From a bacterium (GTDB lineage: Bacteria > Vulcanimicrobiota > Xenobia > Xenobiales > JADMJV01): a DNA stretch of 64,000 nucleotides. The stretch lies in NCBI GenBank assembly GCA_018780265.1, contig JADMJV010000069.1, forward strand, positions 1 through 64,000, written 5' to 3'. Shown one piece after another: positions 41,689 through 49,428 of the stretch (its first letter is position 1; each line of letters starts with the position of its first letter). Both the position numbers and the translations under genes were made by a program. Under the pieces are notes generated by a model. The model saw only the letters and a program-made list of their open reading frames with translations, searched no databases and was not told the DNA's origin.

Positions 41689-43197
41689 ATGCCTTTCGTG
41701 CCCCTCTGGCAGTTTGTCGTGGCCTTCTTTTGTAATTTGATCTATGTAGGTCTCTACTATCAGATGGATGACGAGGCCTACTGTGTGCTGGCGGCAGCTC
41801 GAATTTTGGAGGGCGAACTGCCTTATCGGGACTTTTTGACCCACATCACCCCTGGATCCTATTTTATTACAGCCGCCTTTTTGTCGGTTACAGGCTTCAA
41901 CCCTCTGGCCGTGCGTGGCCTGTTGGCCCTGTTGGTGGCGTCCATCGGAACCATTGTGCAGGCGTTGGCTGACAAAAGCATGCCTGCTTCGTGGCGATAT
42001 CTGCCCTGGCTGGTGTGGTCCACCTCGGGTGTGTACACGCACCATATTCTCAACTATCATTGGTTTGGCACCCTGGCAATCATGGCAGGGGTGTACTGGG
42101 CCGTGGCCTGGCTGGAGCGGCCTACTCGCCGACGGGGGCTGGCTTTTGGGGCTTGTGGAGGGCTGGCCATGTGGATCATTCAGAGTGCCGGCCTCGCTCT
42201 GGCTTTGGTGGCCGTGGTGCTGTGGCTGCGCTTTCGCCCCAAGGGCCTGGGCTGGGTTGGCGTCGGTGCTCTCCTGTCCTCGCTGGTGTTGTGGTTGCCC
42301 CTGTTGCCCTGGTGGGCAGGCGTTTGGCAGGATAACGTTTTGGCGATGGGTCGGCATCTGGCCAGCGCCCGCAGTAGTTTTGACCCGGGCATGGGTTGGC
42401 GGGCTACCCGTCCTCTTTTGGAGTTGGCCTGGCTACAGGATCCGTTGTTTAGCCTGGGTGTGGCTACCCGTGCCTGGTTGGCTTGGGAGCGCTACATTTT
42501 TTATTATCCTGTGCTGCTGATGGGATTGTGGTTGGCCGAGCGGCGCCGGCATCGGATCGCTGCCGCGTTGGCCTGGTCTCTGGTGGCCTGGGACCTGACC
42601 TTTCTCAGCCGCCAAACCCTCCCTTATCTGGGCTATACGTCGCCGCTCTACTTGCTGGTATTGCTTCGGCTTCTCAGTGGTTGGCGATGGTTTCGTTGGC
42701 AACAGGCAGTGATCGCGGCCACGCTGGTGACCTATTTGCTGCGCGGTTATGAGTTGAGGCAGCGCTACATTTACCCGATTCCGACCAGAACTGGCCTTTA
42801 CTGGGGGGTGGATCCGCTGGAGGCGGCTGCGATGCAGTTGGTCCACCAGTGGGTTAGCACCAAGATGCCTCCGGGAACGCGTGTGCTGGCTTACCCATAC
42901 TTCACCAGCCTTTATACCACCGAATACTTGCGCAACGGTTGCCGGGAGCCGCTTTTCGTCGAAGGAGCTTTTGGCTTAGAGCGCTTGCAGGCCTGCGTCC
43001 GGGAATTGCGAGACAGAGACGTGCAACACCTGGTGGTGATGCCGCTGGTGCCAGAAGCAGTGGGCCAGGTGTCGGCCATTTCCGTGCCGGACTACTTGCA
43101 GGCTCGAAAACAATGGTTGCAGATAGTGACTCAGGACTATCAACTGGTTGAGAAAAGAGGCTTTGTGAGCCTCTATCGCCGGCGCCCTAAAGGCTAA
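41689..43197 (+). CDS. Polytopic membrane glycosyltransferase (GT39/ArnT-like)
   Basis: A 502-residue protein from ATG 41689 with about ten membrane segments. The first extracytoplasmic loop has an acidic pair (MDDEAYCVLAAARILEGELPYRDF), the position of the catalytic Asp/Glu in C-type glycosyltransferases that use lipid-linked sugars. The C-terminal soluble domain starts near residue 380. It would transfer a sugar to protein, lipid or glycan on the outer face of the inner membrane. It follows the FkbM gene by 9 bp. It has no fused recognition domain that would give the acceptor. Confidence 0.75.
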   Translation: MPFVPLWQFVVAFFCNLIYVGLYYQMDDEAYCVLAAARILEGELPYRDFLTHITPGSYFITAAFLSVTGFNPLAVRGLLALLVASIGTIVQALADKSMPASWRYLPWLVWSTSGVYTHHILNYHWFGTLAIMAGVYWAVAWLERPTRRRGLAFGACGGLAMWIIQSAGLALALVAVVLWLRFRPKGLGWVGVGALLSSLVLWLPLLPWWAGVWQDNVLAMGRHLASARSSFDPGMGWRATRPLLELAWLQDPLFSLGVATRAWLAWERYIFYYPVLLMGLWLAERRRHRIAAALAWSLVAWDLTFLSRQTLPYLGYTSPLYLLVLLRLLSGWRWFRWQQAVIAATLVTYLLRGYELRQRYIYPIPTRTGLYWGVDPLEAAAMQLVHQWVSTKMPPGTRVLAYPYFTSLYTTEYLRNGCREPLFVEGAFGLERLQACVRELRDRDVQHLVVMPLVPEAVGQVSAISVPDYLQARKQWLQIVTQDYQLVEKRGFVSLYRRRPKG

Positions 43198-43247
43198 TCC
43201 TTCTTTTTTGGCCAGGGGTTCGCTGCAGGCTGTTGAAAGCGATTCAA

Positions 43248-44132
43248 ATGAAGCGGAGCCTGATGCTGGCCTGGATCTTCCTGGCAGTCCTGATTGTCAC
43301 CGGCTTGTTGGTGACAGTTTTTTATGATCGTTTGCCCTGGGTGGGCACCCATTTTGTCTATGCGGATTCGGCTCAGCCTGCGCGCTGGTCTCTGGACCTT
43401 AAACTGCAGCAGGGACGACTCTTGGGTGGGGGAAAGCCTTCTCTCGAGGAGGTCCCAGTCCCCACCAATCGTGCCCGTCTGGTGGCCACTCTGCTGCAGC
43501 AGGGACAGATGTCGGGCCAGGATTGGTCCCAGACACTGCGCATCGAGTCTGTTGAGTCGGTGCAGTATAGTTGGGACCAAAAAGGCAACAAAGATCTTCT
43601 CCGCACTACCTGGGAGGCCAGGGTGGGCAAAATGGGGGGCCTGCACTCGCTGCAGGTGCCGCCTGAAGGCCGCTCGATCTGGCTGCGAAACGAAGTGATT
43701 ACCCCCTGGCTGCTGACGATGTGGCCACAATTCTTGGCCCGTGGGGTCGAGCCCAAGCAATCATGGACCTCGCTGGTTCCCTTTCGGGTCACGGCCCGCG
43801 AATTGGCTTCACCCTTTGGGGCTCGTTGGGATTGCACCTGGACCTACCGGGGCAACCCGCCAGGCTCCAGAGTGCCACTGGCCACCCTGGACGTAGTGGG
43901 GCAGGCTCACAGCGATGAACACTCGGTAGATGGGAATCTGCGCGCTGAGGTGGTCTACTCCGTCATCGACCGCACCATTGTGGCCGGCCGTGGCAGCTTT
44001 CAGATCCGCCTGGCCGCTTCTATCCAGGCCACCGAGCAATCGGCAGTGTCCGTCTTGGAGTGTTTTCAGGGCCAGTTTCTATTGCAGAGACTGATTCCTG
44101 GAGCCGAGAAGGCCAAGTCGGGCAGCCTCTAA
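43248..44132 (+). CDS. Unrecognised membrane-anchored protein
   Basis: ATG 43248 was chosen; TTG 43233 adds five residues. The 294 residues begin with one membrane segment (MLAWIFLAVLIVTGLLVTVF), and the rest is a beta-rich soluble domain facing outward (LRIESVESVQYSWDQKGN, RWDCTWTYRGN, AEVVYSVIDR). No known family. It follows the glycosyltransferase gene by 50 bp. The end of the gene lies 5 bp before the convergent PilZ-like gene. Function unknown. Confidence 0.68.
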   Translation: MKRSLMLAWIFLAVLIVTGLLVTVFYDRLPWVGTHFVYADSAQPARWSLDLKLQQGRLLGGGKPSLEEVPVPTNRARLVATLLQQGQMSGQDWSQTLRIESVESVQYSWDQKGNKDLLRTTWEARVGKMGGLHSLQVPPEGRSIWLRNEVITPWLLTMWPQFLARGVEPKQSWTSLVPFRVTARELASPFGARWDCTWTYRGNPPGSRVPLATLDVVGQAHSDEHSVDGNLRAEVVYSVIDRTIVAGRGSFQIRLAASIQATEQSAVSVLECFQGQFLLQRLIPGAEKAKSGSL

Positions 44133-44137
44133 AGGGC

Positions 44138-44845
44138 CTAAGCGGTCCCTTCGGCAGCGCGCTTCTCGGCGCGATCCTGGCGACTTTTGAAGAACATCGC
44201 GTAGCGGATCAGGGCGGCCCGATCCTTTTCGGTGATGTCGGCGTCAAATTCGACCTCGGTGACATACTGGCGGCGACCGCTCGAACTGTCCTCAACACTG
44301 GAAAGAGCCTTGCCCTTGGTGTTGATTTCAGATCCGTTGGGTATTTCGACTTCCATCAGCAGCGATGTGGCCTTGGGGATGGGCAGATTGGTCAGCAAAA
44401 ACAGGCCGTTGCGGGTCACACTGTGGGTTTTGGCCACCTGGGTATGGGCCGTCGACATGGCCCGGAATTCTACCGAGATGTTGACTTCGATGCGAAAGTC
44501 GTCATCGCGAGGGGGGAAGTTGCACTCTACCACGTCTTTTTCTTTGGGCGGGTAGTTGACGTCGAAGTCGCGGTCCCGCGCTCCCATCACAAACCCCTGA
44601 TAAGAGAGTAAGTTGTCATCGATCAGCGTGGAGATTGTGACCGCCTGGCCATCGCCTACCCGCATCGGCTTGCGCTCGCTACCAGGAATTTGGAGCACAA
44701 CGCGCTTCTTATGCACCTCTTGAACCTGGACAAAGTAAGCCTCGTAGACCCCATTGCCTACCTGAAGCTCCACTTCTACCTCTTGGCGGGGCTGAAGCTT
44801 GAACTGGGTCTTTTTCTGCTTACTACCGGCAAAAAATCCAAACAC
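44138..44845 (-). CDS. YcgR-like PilZ protein with a degenerate c-di-GMP motif
   Basis: A 235-residue protein from GTG 44843-44845 with GAGGAGG 8 bp upstream. The N-terminal half looks like the YcgR flagellar-brake N domain (QPRQEVEVELQVG, DGQAVTISTLIDDNLLSYQG), and the C-terminal half has the beta strands of a PilZ domain (VEFRAMSTAHTQVAKTHSVTRNGLFLLTN). The c-di-GMP motifs are eroded: no RxxxR is seen at the hinge, and the DxSxxG motif reads SVTRNG. It may not bind c-di-GMP, or may bind another ligand. The upstream 248 bp is shared with the divergent esterase operon. Confidence 0.72.
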   Translation of the reverse strand: MFGFFAGSKQKKTQFKLQPRQEVEVELQVGNGVYEAYFVQVQEVHKKRVVLQIPGSERKPMRVGDGQAVTISTLIDDNLLSYQGFVMGARDRDFDVNYPPKEKDVVECNFPPRDDDFRIEVNISVEFRAMSTAHTQVAKTHSVTRNGLFLLTNLPIPKATSLLMEVEIPNGSEINTKGKALSSVEDSSSGRRQYVTEVEFDADITEKDRAALIRYAMFFKSRQDRAEKRAAEGTA

Positions 44846-45093
44846 GAACGGTCCTCCTCGATCCCTGCAACAAGCCTTGTTAACACGGAACCTGTTCCGG
44901 GTCAAGCCCGGACAATCTAGTCAGCAGCGGATTTAGTCGGTAGTGCTCCTTTTCCTGTCGAACTGGTCAGTTTTTCCTATATCGGGTTTTTACGATGCTT
45001 CCAGAGGCCAAAGTTTGACAGGGAGTTTGGGGGGATATATACTTCCCGACCTTGGGTTGAGACCCCTTCGCCCACTGCCTCGAGGAGTATATT
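44846..45093. other. Divergent promoter region
   Basis: The 248 bp between the PilZ-like gene and the small Cys-rich gene contains no gene. It must drive both, but I could not fix a convincing -35/-10 pair by eye. Confidence 0.4.
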
Positions 45094-45306
45094 GTGCCAA
45101 ATTATAGCGAACATTATCTAGAAAATCACTACGACGACCACGTGTTCTTTGACCCCCAATGCCGGGATCGTCGCATCCGTGAAGTCAATATGCGCACCAA
45201 GCGCTGCCTGACCTGTCCCGGTCTGCAAGCCTGCCAAAACTATCCTGAGTTCTGGCTGCAGGGTTTGGAAGGTCGCGAGGTTCTCAACGAGGCCCTCACT
45301 CGCTAA
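45094..45306 (+). CDS. Small protein with four cysteines
   Basis: A 70-residue protein from GTG 45094 with GAGGAG at 45082-45087. It has one Cys at position 23 (DPQCRD) and a CLTC-x5-C cluster (KRCLTCPGLQAC), which could form a metal site. The N-terminus is His/Asp-rich. The sequence is not recognised. Its TAA stop shares a base with the ATG of the esterase gene, so translation is probably coupled. Confidence 0.72.
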   Translation: MPNYSEHYLENHYDDHVFFDPQCRDRRIREVNMRTKRCLTCPGLQACQNYPEFWLQGLEGREVLNEALTR

Positions 45307-46040
45307 TGCGAGTTTCCAAAGTCCCTTTTCAGAGTCAAATCCTGAATCGACAGATGCCCGTGGCTATCTACGGGCATTTTGGCGTTCCGGTGATGGTGTT
45401 TCCCACTGCCAACCAGGACTTTGAAGAGTATGAGCGACAAGGGATGATCGATTGTCTGGCGGATTTTATCGACCAGGGGATGATCAAGCTTTACTGCATT
45501 TCGGCCATCAATGGCGAAAGTTGGATGAATCGCAAGATTTCTCCCTCCGAGCGAGCCTTTCGCCAGGCGCTATATGATCGTCACGTCACCGACGAGTTGG
45601 TGCCGCTGATCTACCGAGACTGCCTGGCGCGCTCACTTCCCATTGCCACGGTGGGTAGTAGTTTTGGGGCTTATCACGCGGCCAACGAGTTGCTTAAGCA
45701 TCCGGAAATTTTTCGCTGGTGCATCGGCATGAGTGGCATCTACGACATGACTGCCTACTTTGAGGGGCGGTATGATCAGAACAGTTTTGAGAACAACCCG
45801 CTCGATTATATCCCCCGACTCTCCGACGGAGCTCGTCTGCAGGCCTTACAACGTTGCAGTATCAACATTGTCTGTGGGCAGGGTCCCTGGGAACGGGTCG
45901 AGTGGTCCAAGCAGTTGCCTCGGGCCCTGGCTCGCAAGGGGATTGATCACAATTTCGACCTGTGGGGCCACGATGTGGCCCATGATTGGCCCTGGTGGAA
46001 GATCCAGTTGCGTCAGTATTTCCCCCGTTTGTTCGGATAG
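45306..46040 (+). CDS. Alpha/beta-hydrolase fold esterase
   Basis: A 244-residue protein from ATG 45306. The nucleophile elbow is GSSFG with Ser119, and the late His is in HDVAHDWPWW. Motifs VPVMVFPTANQDFEEYERQG and LYCISAINGESW match a family of small putative esterases annotated only as esterase. No signal peptide is seen. It sits in a coupled run small protein-esterase-CYTH. Substrate unknown. Confidence 0.85.
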   Translation: MRVSKVPFQSQILNRQMPVAIYGHFGVPVMVFPTANQDFEEYERQGMIDCLADFIDQGMIKLYCISAINGESWMNRKISPSERAFRQALYDRHVTDELVPLIYRDCLARSLPIATVGSSFGAYHAANELLKHPEIFRWCIGMSGIYDMTAYFEGRYDQNSFENNPLDYIPRLSDGARLQALQRCSINIVCGQGPWERVEWSKQLPRALARKGIDHNFDLWGHDVAHDWPWWKIQLRQYFPRLFG

Positions 46041-46625
46041 ATGAGCGAGCATCTTGAGCAAGAGTTGAAGTTCTCGCTGGCAGGCGCCGCGGAGTTCGCC
46101 CGGGTCCTGGAGTTCTTGGGTCCCGCTCAGGCAGTGGTGGAGCAATCCAATCACTATTTTTCCGCTTCGGCCGGCCAGGCTTCCCCAGACTGGGTTTTGC
46201 GCGTTCGCAAGGAGGATGGGCAGTTTGAATTGACGCTCAAGTTGGGTCGGAGCCAGCGAGAGGGTTATTTTGAGTCGATAGAGATCAACTGTTCTCTTCA
46301 GCCAGAGCAGGTCGACCAGTTGTTGGATCGGCAGGTCTGGTCGCCAGAGTTGTGGGAGTTACCGCCCCTGGCCAGATTGCGTCAGGAGTTTGGCCTGGAC
46401 CGGCTGGTTTTGCTGGGCGCGCTGCGCAATCAGCGCCATCGTTGCCCGCAGCAAGGCTGGGTGGCCGAAATGGATATCACGACTTTCCCTTGTGGGCGCG
46501 TAGATTACGAGCTAGAAGTGGAGACCAGTCAGGTAGAACTGGTCCAGCAGGCGCTGCAGCCACTGGCTGAGTTGCTGACCGTTCAAACCAAAACTAAGTT
46601 TCGTCGCTTCTTAGAGGGGCTTTAG
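46041..46625 (+). CDS. CYTH-domain protein
   Basis: A 194-residue protein from ATG 46041. It carries the ExExK signature at residues 6-10 (EQELK) and the alternating basic and acidic strands of the triphosphate tunnel (WVLRVRKEDGQFELTLKLG, AEMDITTFPCGRVDYELEVE). CYTH proteins are inorganic or thiamine triphosphatases or class IV adenylate cyclases; the role here cannot be chosen. It starts right after the esterase stop and overlaps the convergent zinc-ribbon gene by 4 bp. Confidence 0.82.
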   Translation: MSEHLEQELKFSLAGAAEFARVLEFLGPAQAVVEQSNHYFSASAGQASPDWVLRVRKEDGQFELTLKLGRSQREGYFESIEINCSLQPEQVDQLLDRQVWSPELWELPPLARLRQEFGLDRLVLLGALRNQRHRCPQQGWVAEMDITTFPCGRVDYELEVETSQVELVQQALQPLAELLTVQTKTKFRRFLEGL

Positions 46626-46822
46626 CCCATTAAGTCCAGGTTCTTGCCCAGGTACTGGCTCTGGCGCAACTTTTCCATGACTTCCTCGGGTAGTTTTACT
46701 TTGGCTCCGCATTGGGGGCAGCGCGGCACCCTTTCGAAATCCTCCAGGCCCCATTCGGGCAGTAGTTTGCGGCATTCGGGACAGGCCATTCGCTGCACCG
46801 GTTGGATGCGTCCAAGTTCCAT
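46622..46822 (-). CDS. Small zinc-ribbon protein
   Basis: A 66-residue protein from ATG 46820-46822. It contains two CxxC pairs (ACPECRKLL and RCPQCGAK), the pattern of a zinc ribbon, and a basic and acidic helical tail. It is convergent with the CYTH gene (4-bp overlap) and divergent from secD. Role unknown; short zinc ribbons of this kind are common. Confidence 0.68.
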   Translation of the reverse strand: MELGRIQPVQRMACPECRKLLPEWGLEDFERVPRCPQCGAKVKLPEEVMEKLRQSQYLGKNLDLMG

Positions 46823-46969
46823 AAGGGTTGCTTCTTTTCTGCTTTGCGAAACCCTATGTGTAAGTTTGCCGTTGACGGGGAATGACTGGGTTTTACGTCC
46901 TGCGTGGACGGGTAGTCTGGCTCTTAAATCGAAGAAACTTCAAGCCCGAACTTACCTGAGGATTTTGAG

Positions 46970-48274
46970 ATGAAACGTTATTCTGGTGTTGGTGTGGTGG
47001 CGTTGCTGGCCTTTACGGTCGCTTGCCTGTTGATGATATGGAACCCCCGCAACGGTCAATTGAAGCTGCGGCTGGGGTTGGATCTCAGGTCCGGTTCGCA
47101 TATCGCCGTCCAGTTGGTCGAGGCCAAGAATCCCCTCACGGGCGAAACGGTCAAGATCAATCAGCGCGTGGTCGAGCAGGCCCTGCAGGTGTTTCAGCGC
47201 CGACTCAACCCGGATGGCACCCGCGAGATTGTGGTCACTCCCGAACCTCCCGATCGTCTGATTGTCGAGATTCCCGAAGAAACTGATCTCCAGAAAGCCG
47301 AAGCCCTGGTCAAACAGGCGGCTCGCCTGGAGATCAAGGAGCCGATTTTCAACCCGCTCACCAAAGAGACCACCTGGAAAACGGTCATGGATGGGGCCAG
47401 CATCACCAACGCCAATCCTCAACCCTCGACCACGGGCACGGAATGGGAAGTTTCTTTTGATCTCAACAAGCAGGGCGCCAAAGTCTTTGGCGACCTGACA
47501 CGCCGACTGGTGGGTCAGCGCATGGCCCTTTATTTCGACGGTAAAGAGATTATGGTGGCTAACGTGGAGAGCGCCATCACCGGAGGTCATTGCCGGATCA
47601 CCAACATCAACGGCGGACCGGACCCGAGCAATCCCACCAAGATTCAAACGCCGGCCGAAGAGGCCACCTCGTTGGCTAACTTCCTCAAAGCCGGCGCTTT
47701 ACCGGTAGACGTGAAGATTTTGGAGTCGTATACGGTCAGTCCCACGCTGGGGGCGCAGTCGCTGCGCTACAGTCTGGTGGCGGGAGCGATGGGACTGGGC
47801 TTTGTCTGCCTGTATATGATCGGTTACTACCGCTTGCCGGGCGTGATGGCCAGCGTGGCCCTGGTGGTTTATACCATCATCTGTCTGGCCAGTATGAATA
47901 TTCCGGGTCTCGAGTTTGTGCTCACGCTGCCGGGCATCGCCGGTTTTATTCTCTCCATCGGTATGGCCGTGGATGCCAACGTGCTGATCTTTGAAAGGCT
48001 TAAGGAGGAGTTGTGGGAACAACGCCCGGCGGCTCAGGCCATCAGCGTAGGCTTTGAAAAGGCCTGGCCTTCCATTCTCGATGGCCACGTGACCACCGGT
48101 GTGGGCGCCTTCATTCTTTACTACTTTGGGTCAGCCACCATCAAAGGTTTTGGCCTTACCCTGCTGGTGGGCACAGGCTGGAGCTTGATCACAGCCACCC
48201 TGTTCACGCGAACCCTGATCGACTTCGCATTCTACGGCCTCAAAATTCAGAGCCGAAAGACGTTTGGAGCGTAG
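46970..48274 (+). CDS. secD: Protein translocase subunit SecD
   Basis: A 434-residue protein from ATG 46970 with GAGGA upstream. It has one N-terminal membrane segment (VGVVALLAFTVACLLMIW), a large periplasmic head (DLRSGSHIAVQL, VEIPEETDLQKAEALVKQAARLEI), and the C-terminal membrane segments of the RND fold with SIGMAVDANVLIFERLKEEL. It helps complete protein export using the proton gradient. Shorter than E. coli SecD (615 residues), near the size in Gram-positives. It is followed 2 bp later by secF. Confidence 0.95.
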   Translation: MKRYSGVGVVALLAFTVACLLMIWNPRNGQLKLRLGLDLRSGSHIAVQLVEAKNPLTGETVKINQRVVEQALQVFQRRLNPDGTREIVVTPEPPDRLIVEIPEETDLQKAEALVKQAARLEIKEPIFNPLTKETTWKTVMDGASITNANPQPSTTGTEWEVSFDLNKQGAKVFGDLTRRLVGQRMALYFDGKEIMVANVESAITGGHCRITNINGGPDPSNPTKIQTPAEEATSLANFLKAGALPVDVKILESYTVSPTLGAQSLRYSLVAGAMGLGFVCLYMIGYYRLPGVMASVALVVYTIICLASMNIPGLEFVLTLPGIAGFILSIGMAVDANVLIFERLKEELWEQRPAAQAISVGFEKAWPSILDGHVTTGVGAFILYYFGSATIKGFGLTLLVGTGWSLITATLFTRTLIDFAFYGLKIQSRKTFGA

Positions 48275-48276
48275 CC

Positions 48277-49419
48277 GTGTTTCATCTGTCCGTTCAATCC
48301 TGGTTTTTTCTCGCGCTTTGGGTGGTGGCCCTGACATCCGCCGTTCTCTGGGGGCAGTCGTTCCGCAAGCGCCAGCGCAACTTGATGGGCAACATGGCCA
48401 TCTATTTCGGCCTGTCGGCCACCATTTTATTCGTGGCCGTGGGTTCACTGGCCACCAAGGGTCTCAATTACGGGCTGGATTTCACGGGCGGCACCTTGCT
48501 GGAAGTGGGTGTTTATCGCCAGGTCAGCGTCGAGGAGGTGCATGAGGCCTTGAAGGGCTTTAAGCAACCCGTGTTGGGCGAACCGCTGGTGCAGGTGGGA
48601 GCCGATATGGTTGCTGATGGAGACAAGCAATATCAGCGCGTGGTGGTGCGCGTGACGCGGGCCGAGTCCTTGCCCGATGGTGGCAAGGAGTTGCGCGATC
48701 AGGAGCCGACCGCACTCAAGAATCATCTGGCCGCCAAGTTCGGTGAGATGAAGGAATTGAGCACGGCCAGCATCGGTCCTACCGTGACCGGCGAATTGCG
48801 CTATCACGCCTTTGTGGCCATGGGAGTGGCCATGCTGGTGCAGGGCCTGTACATTTTTTTACGCTTTGGCTTCCAGTGGCGCTACGGCATTGCCGCCGAT
48901 ATCGCCATCTTGCACGATATCGTCATCATGCTGGGTCTTTATTCGCTGGCCGGCCGTCAACTCGATTCGCCCTTTGTGGCCGCCTTGATGACCGTGGCCG
49001 GCTACTCGGTGATGGACTCGGTGGTGATTTTTGACCGCATCCGTGAAAACGATCAGTATTATGGGGGCAAGAAGCCCTTCCCCGAGATCGTCAACACCTC
49101 GGTCAATCAGACCATGACTCGTTCGGTCAATACCACTTTGACCGTGTTGATCACGCTGGTGGCCATTTACTTCTTCGGCGGTAGCAGTTTGCAAAACTTT
49201 GCTTTCGCTTTGCTGGTGGGCATCACTTCGGGCGCTTACTCGTCGGTGTTTGTGGCCGCCCCTTCGCTGGTGATCATCGATAAATACTTCAAGAGCGCTC
49301 CCAAGCCTGTGGTGAGTTACACGGCCGTGGCCAGTGACGAAGTCGACCCGGTCTACGAAGAGACCGGCACGGACGCTCCCAAGCGCCGGCGCGTCCGGGG
49401 CATGCGCCGCCGTCTGTAG
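48277..49419 (+). CDS. secF: Protein translocase subunit SecF
   Basis: A 380-residue protein from GTG 48277. It has an N-terminal membrane segment, GLDFTGGTLLEV at about residues 68-79, a periplasmic head, and the C-terminal block with TVAGYSVMDSVVIFDRIREN. It completes the SecDF pair. The C-terminal tail is basic (KRRRVRGMRRRL). The next gene begins 9 bp on, so the pseudokinase and dsbD may be read through from the same promoter. Confidence 0.95.
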   Translation: MFHLSVQSWFFLALWVVALTSAVLWGQSFRKRQRNLMGNMAIYFGLSATILFVAVGSLATKGLNYGLDFTGGTLLEVGVYRQVSVEEVHEALKGFKQPVLGEPLVQVGADMVADGDKQYQRVVVRVTRAESLPDGGKELRDQEPTALKNHLAAKFGEMKELSTASIGPTVTGELRYHAFVAMGVAMLVQGLYIFLRFGFQWRYGIAADIAILHDIVIMLGLYSLAGRQLDSPFVAALMTVAGYSVMDSVVIFDRIRENDQYYGGKKPFPEIVNTSVNQTMTRSVNTTLTVLITLVAIYFFGGSSLQNFAFALLVGITSGAYSSVFVAAPSLVIIDKYFKSAPKPVVSYTAVASDEVDPVYEETGTDAPKRRRVRGMRRRL

Positions 49420-49428
49420 GGCCGGGGC

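Noticed and set aside
41230..42357. 375-residue minus-strand frame
   Set aside because: Spans two plus-strand genes in antisense and is Gln/His/Pro-rich without motifs.
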